Shown here in pieces: positions 1 to 5,874 of a DNA stretch of 6,668 nucleotides. The notes below the pieces were generated by a model. The model saw nothing but the letters and a program-made list of their open reading frames with translations, was not told where the DNA came from and did not search any database. The stretch comes from DATCDR01 sp036510575 (lineage in GTDB: Bacteria > Actinomycetota > Acidimicrobiia > Acidimicrobiales > Bog-793): positions 1 to 6,668 of the forward strand of contig DATCDR010000047.1 of assembly GCA_036510575.1 (NCBI GenBank), in the 5' to 3' direction. Numbering within the stretch: the stretch's first letter is position 1; every line of letters begins with the position of its first letter. The position numbers were made by a program, and so were the translations under genes.

Positions 1-1
1 C

Positions 2-610
2 GCCGTCGCAGCGTCCCGCCACGCCAAGAACCCGGTCTATCTCGCGCGGAGTGTCATGGAACGAAGCCCGCACCTCTTTTTGGTCCGGCCGAGCGTCGAG
101 CTCGTCGAGGCCTGGGGCCACGAGACGGCAGACCAGGACTACTTCATCACCGAGGCCCGCATCCGTCAGCTCGCTCGGATTCAGGAGCGCGCGCTCGCTG
201 CGCCGAGGCACGGCACGGTCGGAGCCGTCGCCTTCGACACGCACGGCAACGTCGCCGCAGCCACCTCGACCGGCGGCATGGTCAACCAACAGATGGGCCG
301 TGTCGGCGACACTCCGATGATCGGTGCGGGCAACTATGCCCGCAACGGGGTCGCCGCCGTTTCGTGCACTGGCGACGGCGAAGCCTTCATCCGCGGCGTC
401 GTCGCGTACGACATCGCGGCGCGTATCCGCTACCTCGAGTCGGGCCTTGCCGAGGCGGTAACGGCGACCATCGAGAACGAACTCACCGCGAACAACGCGA
501 GTGGCGGACTGGTCAGCGTCGCGGGCGACGGCCGAGTTGTCGTCGCGCACAACTCCCCGAGAATGTTTGCTGCTTTCGAAGACCCCACGGGACTTGTCAT
601 GCTGACCTAA
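2..610 (+). CDS. Isoaspartyl peptidase / plant-type L-asparaginase (Ntn-hydrolase), 5' end cut off by the window
   Basis: Family enzymes hydrolyse beta-aspartyl (isoaspartyl) dipeptides and L-asparagine in the cytosol after autocleavage into two subunits. The frame is open from base 2, so the N-terminal part of the alpha subunit lies outside; the ATG at 56 is internal, because homology-like sequence runs through it. The autocleavage site is HG|TVGAVAF, with the catalytic Thr codon at 215-217, so the beta subunit of about 132 residues is complete. Next come the TSTGG motif, GRVGD (Arg codon 299-301, expected to bind the substrate alpha-carboxylate), IGAGNYARN and SCTGDGE (oxyanion and substrate loop), all in family order. 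The usual NK before the GRVGD segment is NQ here. The frame ends in TAA at 608-610, 75 bases before the regulator gene on the same strand. Aspartylglucosaminidase-type activity is less likely but not excluded. Family call is firm; exact substrate is unknown. Confidence 0.92.
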   Translation, partial: AVAASRHAKNPVYLARSVMERSPHLFLVRPSVELVEAWGHETADQDYFITEARIRQLARIQERALAAPRHGTVGAVAFDTHGNVAAATSTGGMVNQQMGRVGDTPMIGAGNYARNGVAAVSCTGDGEAFIRGVVAYDIAARIRYLESGLAEAVTATIENELTANNASGGLVSVAGDGRVVVAHNSPRMFAAFEDPTGLVMLT

Positions 611-632
611 TGGATCACCCGACAACGCGCGG

Positions 633-645
633 ACAAGGCGCTTGT
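633..645. promoter_or_regulatory. Small palindrome ACAAG-GCG-CTTGT upstream of the regulator gene, candidate operator
   Basis: Perfect 5-base arms with a 3-base spacer lie in the only sizeable intergenic gap (611-685), 40 bases before the regulator ATG. RpiR-family proteins bind palindromes and often control their own promoter, so this is a plausible operator. I see no convincing -35/-10 pair beside it and no second copy in the window. A 5-base inverted repeat can easily arise by chance. Confidence 0.25.
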
Positions 646-685
646 TCACACATCCGGGACCCATTCACGCGAGACAAGGAGAACG

Positions 686-1555
686 ATGCCAATCAACGAT
701 GAGATCTTCGCTCGAATGGGCGAACTGAGCCCGGCAGAGAAAAAGGTCGCCCGCGCACTGCTCTCGAGCTACCCCGGCGCGGGGCTCGAGAGTGCCGCAA
801 CTCTGGCAAAGGCGGCCGGAACGAGCACCCCGACGGTGCTGCGTCTCGTCACTCGTCTCGGCATTGGCAGCTATCCCGACTTCCAGCGCCGACTGCGCGA
901 AGAAATCACCCACCACATGCAGAGCCCGGCGAGCCGGGTTGAGCAGGCGAGACTCGACCACGACACGAGCGTCCCGCTTCAAAGTGCGATCACTCAAAAG
1001 ATCGCGCTGATCGAAAAGCTGACGGCCTCCGTTCCGCCGAGCGAATTCGACCGGGCGGTGGAGGCGCTGGCAGCGAAGCCACGCCAAGTCACCGTTTCCG
1101 GTGGCTACTTCACCCGCTACTTCGCCATGCTGCTCGCCACGCAACTTGACCAGACCATTCCCAACGTCGACTACGTCGGCGAACCCCTCGGTCACGACAT
1201 CAGCAAGATGTTCCGGCTGAGCACCGCCGGCGTCGCGATCATCCTCGATTTTCGCCGCTACGAGCTCGCTTCGAAGCAAGCCGCCGATCTCGCCAAAAGC
1301 CAGGGCGCGACCGTCGTCGTCATCACCGACCAGGAGCTGTCTCCCGCCGCGGACAGCGCAGACATCGTTCTGCCGGTATCGGTCGACGGCATCCCGTTCG
1401 ACTCGGTCGTCGGCATCGTCGTGCTCCTCGAGGCGCTGGTCGAGGCCGTGCTTCACGCAACCGGAGACCGCGGTCTCGATCGTATGAAGCAGTGGGAGCA
1501 ATCCGTAAATATTGCCCGCGCATATAGCGCACCAGTGGCCTTGGCCAACGAATGA
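686..1555 (+). CDS. RpiR/MurR-family transcriptional regulator (HTH_6 + SIS domain)
   Basis: Likely local regulator of this gene set. Length 289 residues is normal for the family. Residues 1-77 form the N-terminal helix-turn-helix: the LSPAEKKVARALL opening, then LAKAAGTSTPTVLRLVTRLG as the recognition unit and a YPDFQRRLREEI end. Residues about 100-245 form a SIS fold (VTVSGG at 135-140, GVAIILDFRRY at 182-192, GATVVVITDQELSPAADSAD at 207-226). In sugar-phosphate SIS domains the second strand ends in a Ser/Thr-rich loop (S-x-S-G-x-T type). Here it reads D188-F-R-R-Y192, and the first loop reads GGYFTRY, so the classical phosphate pocket is not conserved. A ligand other than a sugar phosphate is inferred. 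The start is the ATG with AAGGAG at 676-681, four bases upstream. It sits first in the six-gene run and 75 bases after the peptidase gene. Confidence 0.93.
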   Translation: MPINDEIFARMGELSPAEKKVARALLSSYPGAGLESAATLAKAAGTSTPTVLRLVTRLGIGSYPDFQRRLREEITHHMQSPASRVEQARLDHDTSVPLQSAITQKIALIEKLTASVPPSEFDRAVEALAAKPRQVTVSGGYFTRYFAMLLATQLDQTIPNVDYVGEPLGHDISKMFRLSTAGVAIILDFRRYELASKQAADLAKSQGATVVVITDQELSPAADSADIVLPVSVDGIPFDSVVGIVVLLEALVEAVLHATGDRGLDRMKQWEQSVNIARAYSAPVALANE

Positions 1556-1558
1556 AAC

Positions 1559-1564
1559 GAAGGA
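1559..1564 (+). promoter_or_regulatory. Ribosome binding site GAAGGA fixing the SDR start at 1569
   Basis: GAAGGA lies four bases before ATG 1569. The in-frame upstream ATG at 1512 would overlap the regulator gene by 44 bases and would add 19 residues ahead of the first strand of the Rossmann fold, which SDR proteins do not need. This supports 1569. Confidence 0.7.
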
Positions 1565-1568
1565 TGAG

Positions 1569-2267
1569 ATGGCAGAGCTAGACGGAATGGTCGCAGTAGT
1601 TACGGGAACAGCCCAAGGCATCGGACGCGCGATCGCCGATCGTCTCGCCGCGGCTGGCGCCACGGTGCACAGGGTCGACAAAGACACGGTCGACCTCAGC
1701 GATTCTGCGGCGGTCGAGGCATTCTTCGCCTCGATCGGCGACATCGACATCCTCGTCAATGACGCGGGTGGCGTGGTCGGTCAGACGCACACTCCGATCG
1801 ACGAACTCACCGATGAGTCGTGGAATGCGGTCATCGCCGCGAACCTCACGACCACGATGAACTGCACCCGCGCTGCCGCACGGGCAATGAAGAAGCGCGG
1901 ATACGGACGAATCGTGATGATCTCGTCCGGCGCCGGACGCAGTGTGAGTCTCACCGGCATCCAGGCGTACACGACGGCGAAGGCCGCCCAGATCGGGTTC
2001 ACTCGCCAGATGGCCCACGAGCTCGGCCAGTACGGCATCACCGTGAACTGCATCGCACCAGGATTCGTGTTGTCGAATCCGACGACGCAGGCGCAGTGGG
2101 AAAGCTACGGCGAAGATGGCCAGCGCGCGCTCCTTGAGCGCATCGCAACTCGCAAGACCGGATCGCCCGTCGACATCGCACGAGGGGTCGAGTTCTTCGT
2201 CTCTCCCGAGGCCGGCTGGGTGAGCGGTCAAACCATCTCGATCGACGGAGGTCACTCCCTCTTCTAG
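1569..2267 (+). CDS. Short-chain dehydrogenase/reductase (classical SDR), probably NAD-preferring
   Basis: Reversible NAD(P)-dependent oxidation of an alcohol or reduction of a ketone; the substrate cannot be read from sequence. 232 residues, slightly short for a classical SDR (about 250). The glycine motif TGTAQGIG is at 12-19. Asp37 ends the second beta strand, which usually selects NAD over NADP. The NNAG motif appears as NDAG (64-67). Asn92 is the expected active-site Asn, Ser119/Ser120 supply the catalytic Ser, and Tyr134 and Lys138 form YTTAK. PG of the cofactor lid is at 164-165, and the C-terminus WVSGQTISIDGG is typical of FabG-like SDRs. The Ser-Tyr spacing is 14 if Ser120 is used, one more than usual, so a one-residue loop insertion is likely. 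It follows the regulator stop by 13 bases. FabG proper is unlikely in this context; a catabolic hydroxy-acid or alcohol dehydrogenase is more plausible. Confidence 0.93.
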   Translation: MAELDGMVAVVTGTAQGIGRAIADRLAAAGATVHRVDKDTVDLSDSAAVEAFFASIGDIDILVNDAGGVVGQTHTPIDELTDESWNAVIAANLTTTMNCTRAAARAMKKRGYGRIVMISSGAGRSVSLTGIQAYTTAKAAQIGFTRQMAHELGQYGITVNCIAPGFVLSNPTTQAQWESYGEDGQRALLERIATRKTGSPVDIARGVEFFVSPEAGWVSGQTISIDGGHSLF

Positions 2268-2294
2268 GCCCTTCGGACCGCGCGGAGCAACATC

Positions 2295-4004
2295 ATGAGC
2301 GACACAACCACAACGAATGCGACCACCAGGCTCGGCGAACTCGGCGAGCGATACTTCACAACAGAGCACACCTACGATCCGTACAACGCGACGCTGCTCG
2401 GATTGAGCGAGTTCGATCACCTGGCGGGGGATCCGAGCCTCGAGGCCAGCGAAAAGGCCTTGTCCGACTTCTCGGCGATCGCGGCAGACGTCGCCGCGAT
2501 CGATGTGTCGAGTCTCGACGAGCAAGACCAGGTCGACTACGGCGTACTAACCGCTCTGGTCCGAGGCGCACAGCAGGATGCCGAGCATTCCCTATGGGCG
2601 GGCAATGCGTCGGCGAAGAGCTACGTCAGCAGGCAGGCTGTGATCTTCCAAGCCGTGCCGGCGATGACCGTCACCGATGGCGAGAGCGCTGAGCGCTATA
2701 TTGAGCGCCTCTCGGGGATCGCCGGAGTGCTCGCCGCGATCGGTGACCGCTACGCGGCTGAGGCCGGCCGAGGGCGGGTTCCCACCGAACTGGGTGTCAC
2801 CCACTCGATCGCTCAGCTCGACGGGTATCTCGCGCTCGGACTCGAGGGGGATGTTCTGCTCAAGGTCGCTCGTGACGGAGCGGATGCGGCGACGGTCGAG
2901 CGCGCGACCGCCATCGTCGAGCGGGAGATCCGCCCAGCGATGAGCGCGCTTGCCGATCGCCTGCGCGCGGAGTTTCTTCCGATCGGGCGACCGAACGATC
3001 AGGTCGGCGTGAAGTTCATCCCCGGAGGCGAGGAGGGCTACGTCGCCTCGGTGGCTCGACACACCACAACCGCGCTGACCCCGGCCGAGATACACAAGAT
3101 CGGTCTCGACGAGCTCACCGAGATGCGGGCCGAGTGGAGCGAGATCGGCCAGCGAGCGATCGGCGAGAGCGACTTCACGGTCATCGCCGAGCGGATGCGC
3201 GCCGACACCTCACTGCGATTCGAGACCAGCGACCAGATCATCACCGTGGCACAGGGCGCACTCGATCGGGCGAACGCCGTTCGCGACCAGTACTTCCCCA
3301 AGTACGACATCCCGGACTGCGTCATCGAAGAGATCAACCCCATCGAAGCCGAGCACACCGCCATGGCCTACTACCGGCCGCCGGCAGTTGACGGCAGCAG
3401 GCCTGGGGCGCACTGCCTGCTCGCGACCGACCCGACCAGCCGCTTCCGGTTCGAGTACGAACCGCTTGCGTTCCACGAGTCGGTTCCCGGTCATCACATG
3501 CAGTTGTCGGCGGCACAGTTGCTCGACATCCCGCGCTATCGCCGGTATCTCGACGTCGAGGCCTGCAGCTTCAACGAGGGTTGGGGCCTGTACTCCGAGC
3601 AGTTCGCTGACGAGATCGGCCTGTACAGCGATGACATCTCCCGCCTTGGGATGTTGTCGTTCCGGGCCCTGCGCGCCTGCCGCCTGGTCATCGACACGGG
3701 CATCCATCACTTCGGCTGGTCGCGTGAGCGGTCAATCCAGTTCATGTGGGACAACACGGCGACGACCCTGTCGCACGCGCGCAATGAGGTCGACCGCTAC
3801 ATCGCGTGGCCGGGGCAGGCGCTCGCGTACATGATCGGGCGCCGCGAGATTCTGCGTCTGCGTGAGCAGGCGAAGTCGCAGCTGGGTTCGAACTTCTCGA
3901 TCATCGATTTTCACGGCACGGTGCTCGGTAGCGGCGCTGTGCCGCTGACGGTACTTGGCGAAAACATTGCGCGCTGGCAGTCCCGCGTCGCGCAGAACAA
4001 CTGA
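2295..4004 (+). CDS. DUF885-family protein, putative cytosolic zinc metallopeptidase
   Basis: The family is predicted to be metallopeptidase-like; I know of no safe substrate assignment for this member. 569 residues matches the usual 550-600. The family signature HESVPGHHMQ is at 394-403 (His394, Glu395, His400/His401 as metal or catalytic residues). It is followed by FNEGWGLYSE at 426-435, where Glu428 is the likely further metal ligand. The C-terminal WPGQALAYMIGRREI begins at Trp505, and FHGTVLGSGAVPL begins at Phe539; both are typical family blocks. The N-terminus (MSDTTTTNATTRLGEL) is polar, with no signal peptide or lipobox, so a cytosolic location is inferred, unlike the many exported DUF885 proteins. 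The start ATG has GGAG at 2284-2287 with a 7-base spacer. With the neighbouring isoaspartyl peptidase and alpha/beta hydrolase it makes three unrelated putative amide/ester hydrolases in the locus. Confidence 0.9.
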   Translation: MSDTTTTNATTRLGELGERYFTTEHTYDPYNATLLGLSEFDHLAGDPSLEASEKALSDFSAIAADVAAIDVSSLDEQDQVDYGVLTALVRGAQQDAEHSLWAGNASAKSYVSRQAVIFQAVPAMTVTDGESAERYIERLSGIAGVLAAIGDRYAAEAGRGRVPTELGVTHSIAQLDGYLALGLEGDVLLKVARDGADAATVERATAIVEREIRPAMSALADRLRAEFLPIGRPNDQVGVKFIPGGEEGYVASVARHTTTALTPAEIHKIGLDELTEMRAEWSEIGQRAIGESDFTVIAERMRADTSLRFETSDQIITVAQGALDRANAVRDQYFPKYDIPDCVIEEINPIEAEHTAMAYYRPPAVDGSRPGAHCLLATDPTSRFRFEYEPLAFHESVPGHHMQLSAAQLLDIPRYRRYLDVEACSFNEGWGLYSEQFADEIGLYSDDISRLGMLSFRALRACRLVIDTGIHHFGWSRERSIQFMWDNTATTLSHARNEVDRYIAWPGQALAYMIGRREILRLREQAKSQLGSNFSIIDFHGTVLGSGAVPLTVLGENIARWQSRVAQNN

Positions 4005-4018
4005 AAGGACGAACAATC

Positions 4019-4870
4019 ATGGATGTAGTTATCAACGGCTGTCGGCTCAACGTCGAGGTTTACGGTCCCGAGGACGGCCCCGTGCTCATCGCTCACCACG
4101 GCGGTGGAGGCATTGGATCGCTCGCCGAGCCGAAGGGCACCTTCGGAACGCTCGCGGATCGCTTCAGGGTTATCGTGTTCGATGCCCGCGGATGCGGCCT
4201 GAGTGAAGGAATCGCCCCGTATTCGCACGAGCAGTGGGCCGCCGACGTGGATGGCCTTCGCCAGTGGGCCGGTGCAGACAAAATCGTCGTGACCGGTGGT
4301 TCGTACGGCGGATTCATCGCGCTTGAGTACGCGGTGCGGTATCCGGAGCACGTTTCGGCGATCGTTCTGCGTGACACCTCCGCCGACGGCAGCAACCTTG
4401 AGCTCGCGTTCGAGAACGCCCGCAACCAGGATCGCGTCGAGATCAACTGGGACAACTTCAACCGGTACTGGTCCGGCAACATCTACGACGACGCCGACCT
4501 GAAGGCGCGCTGGGCCGAGATTATCCCGCTCTACGACTTCGAGTATGACGCTGAGGCATCCGCGGCGCGAGTCGAGGCGGGAATCTACCGTCACGAGGCG
4601 CACAACTGGTGCTTCCAGCACAACTGGGGCTCCTACGACCTCAAAGACCAGCTGCCCTCTGTCACGGTGCCGACGCTGGTGACGGTTGGTCGCCTCGACT
4701 GGGTCACACCGGTCAGCTCGTCAGAGACCATCGCGCGCCTTGTTCCGAACTCCGAGCTCGTGATTTTCGAAAAGTCGGGGCACTCACCGCAGTTCGAGGA
4801 GCGCGAAGAGTTCCAGCGCGTCATCCGGGACTTCCTGGATCGCGCAATCCCGGTCACGGCCAACGCCTGA
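4019..4870 (+). CDS. Alpha/beta hydrolase, proline-iminopeptidase-like (S33 type)
   Basis: Serine hydrolase acting on an ester, amide or short peptide N-terminus; the exact substrate is not visible. 283 residues, normal for the fold. The oxyanion segment HHGGGG is at 26-31. DARGCGLSEG at 55-64 resembles the DxRGxGxS block of prolyl aminopeptidases and related hydrolases. The nucleophile elbow GGSYGG carries Ser95. Asp227 in GRLDWVTP and His255 in SGHSPQFE complete the triad. Residues about 120-205 form a helical cap rich in Trp, Tyr, Asn and Asp (EINWDNFNRYWSGNIYDD), suggesting a polar or aromatic acceptor pocket. No signal peptide. The start ATG at 4019 has AAAGGA at 4004-4009, which overlaps the previous stop codon region, with a 14-base gap between the genes. 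Prolyl aminopeptidase, lactonase or carboxylesterase activities all remain possible. Confidence 0.92.
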   Translation: MDVVINGCRLNVEVYGPEDGPVLIAHHGGGGIGSLAEPKGTFGTLADRFRVIVFDARGCGLSEGIAPYSHEQWAADVDGLRQWAGADKIVVTGGSYGGFIALEYAVRYPEHVSAIVLRDTSADGSNLELAFENARNQDRVEINWDNFNRYWSGNIYDDADLKARWAEIIPLYDFEYDAEASAARVEAGIYRHEAHNWCFQHNWGSYDLKDQLPSVTVPTLVTVGRLDWVTPVSSSETIARLVPNSELVIFEKSGHSPQFEEREEFQRVIRDFLDRAIPVTANA

Positions 4871-4889
4871 CGTTGACCCACATTTCTTT
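4858..4889 (+). terminator. Weak hairpin plus T-rich tract, candidate attenuator between hydrolase and KPR-like genes
   Basis: Bases 4858-4878 form an imperfect inverted repeat centred on 4868, inside the hydrolase stop codon. The core arms are CAACG (4861-4865) and CGTTG (4871-4875) around loop CCTGA, extended by two G-C pairs after one C-A mismatch. TTTCTTT follows at 4883-4889, just before the next ribosome binding site. This has the shape of a weak intrinsic terminator, but the stem is short and interrupted and the T tract is broken by a C, so it may have no function. Confidence 0.25.
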
Positions 4890-4893
4890 GGAG
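4890..4893 (+). promoter_or_regulatory. Ribosome binding site GGAG fixing the TTG start at 4900
   Basis: GGAG (within GGAGAG) ends six bases before TTG 4900. An earlier in-frame TTG at 4888 overlaps this site and so is unlikely. The first in-frame ATG downstream encodes residue 19, after the dinucleotide-binding glycines, so it cannot be the start. Confidence 0.75.
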
Positions 4894-4899
4894 AGCAAG

Positions 4900-5853
4900 T
4901 TGAAACTAACCATCATCGGCGCCGGCGCGATCGGCGGGACAATCGGGGCGCACATGTTCCGGGCCGGGCACGACATCACGCTCTGTGACGCGGACGAGAA
5001 CTATGTCGCCGCGATCCAGCGCGACGGGCTGCACATCGAGGGACCCGTCAACGAGTTCACGGTCAAGATTCGGGCGATCACTCCTGCGGAGCTTCCAGAT
5101 ACGATCGAGCACGCCATCGTCGCGGTGAAGAGCCTTCACACGGCATCCGCCGCGGCACTCCTGCAAGACCGGCTGACACCGGATGGATACGTGCTCACGG
5201 TACAGAACGGGCTGACGGCTGACGTGCTCGTCGATGCTGTCGGCGCGGATCGAGTGATCTCGAGCTTCGTGAACTTCGGAGCGGATGTGATGGGTCCAGG
5301 TCGGGTCATGCAGGGCAACATCGGCACGTTCAGGGTCGGCGAAATCGCGGGTGGCACCATCACGCCTCGCGTGCAGGAACTTGCGGATGCTCTTCCGTAC
5401 GCCGAGGCAACCGACAACGTGCTCGGCTACCTGTGGGGCAAAGAGACCTACGGCGCGATGCTCTGGGCCGGAGCCGTTTCCGACCTGACGATCGCCGAGA
5501 CGTTCGAGCGTCCGGCCTATCGTGCGCTCATGGTCGCGATCGCCGAGGAGGTGCTCGCCCAGGCCCCGGTCGCGGTTGAGAGCTTCGACGGCTTCGTGCC
5601 CGACGACCTCGAGAACTCACTCGACAGACTCGCGCTGTTCAACCGCAAGAGCGCGAAGAGCCACAGCGGAATCTACCGCGACCTCATGATCCGCAAGCGC
5701 AAGACCGAGGTCGACGAGGTTCACAAGGACATCCAGGGTCCGATCTTCGATCGCGTTGTGGAGATGATCCACGACATCGAGGAGGGACGCCGCACGTGCG
5801 AGGTCAATAACCTCGACGAGCTGGCGGCCTTCGCCGACGCCCACGCGGCGTAA
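4900..5853 (+). CDS. Ketopantoate-reductase-like (ApbA/PanE family) 2-oxoacid reductase / 2-hydroxyacid dehydrogenase, TTG start
   Basis: Family members interconvert 2-oxo acids and 2-hydroxy acids with a nicotinamide cofactor. 317 residues from TTG 4900. The N-terminal Rossmann domain opens at once with KLTIIGAGAIGG (glycine motif 7-12). Strand 2 ends LCDAD, with Asp30 where NADPH-specific ketopantoate reductases usually have a basic residue, so NAD use is inferred. Lys77 (AVKS) and Asn103 (QNG) match conserved active-site positions. The C-terminal helical domain has Lys181 (WGK; 78 residues after Asn103, as between Asn98 and Lys176 of the E. coli enzyme), Ser256 (HSGIYRD) and Glu270 (KTEVD). 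Ser256-Glu270 spacing is two longer than I recall for E. coli PanE, and the Asn after the catalytic Lys is absent, pointing to a separate subfamily. Pantothenate synthesis is therefore doubtful; a branched 2-oxo or hydroxy acid from the local pathway is a better guess. Gap to the hydrolase is 29 bases. Confidence 0.9.
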   Translation: MKLTIIGAGAIGGTIGAHMFRAGHDITLCDADENYVAAIQRDGLHIEGPVNEFTVKIRAITPAELPDTIEHAIVAVKSLHTASAAALLQDRLTPDGYVLTVQNGLTADVLVDAVGADRVISSFVNFGADVMGPGRVMQGNIGTFRVGEIAGGTITPRVQELADALPYAEATDNVLGYLWGKETYGAMLWAGAVSDLTIAETFERPAYRALMVAIAEEVLAQAPVAVESFDGFVPDDLENSLDRLALFNRKSAKSHSGIYRDLMIRKRKTEVDEVHKDIQGPIFDRVVEMIHDIEEGRRTCEVNNLDELAAFADAHAA

Positions 5854-5857
5854 CGAT

Positions 5858-5861
5858 AGGA
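5858..5861 (+). promoter_or_regulatory. Weak, distant ribosome binding site AGGA for methylaspartate ammonia-lyase
   Basis: AGGA ends 13 bases before ATG 5875, longer than the usual 5-9. No better site lies closer (the interval reads CAGCAGAAACACG). The start is nonetheless secure, because the protein aligns from its first residues with known methylaspartate ammonia-lyases. Expression may depend on coupling to the gene before it. Confidence 0.45.
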
Positions 5862-5874
5862 CAGCAGAAACACG

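Noticed and set aside
56..610. Reading the peptidase as a complete 184-residue gene starting at ATG 56
   Set aside because: The frame stays open to base 2, the upstream residues continue family-like sequence, and the family needs a longer alpha subunit before the catalytic Thr; it is a window-truncated gene.
610..702. Short frame beginning with an ATG that overlaps the peptidase stop codon and running into the regulator gene
   Set aside because: About 30 residues with no motif, no separate ribosome binding site, and overlap with the regulator start; more likely untranslated leader.
1504..1527. AT-rich patch at the 3' end of the regulator gene (TAAATATT ... CATATAG) as an internal promoter
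   Set aside because: No -35 element at a proper distance, and the bases are explained as codons of the regulator C-terminus.
665..1759. 364-codon open frame on the minus strand opposite the regulator and SDR genes
   Set aside because: It is antisense to two clear genes, its translation is Arg/Gly/Val-rich without recognisable motifs, and long antisense frames are expected in GC-rich coding DNA.
2267..2279. Possible hairpin after the SDR stop (GGCCCTTCGGACC)
   Set aside because: Two-pair arms around a C-A mismatch, a three-base loop and no following T run; too weak for a terminator.
1578..2525. 315-codon minus-strand open frame opposite the SDR and DUF885 genes
   Set aside because: It is a shadow of the two sense genes, with no domain motif and no plausible start region.
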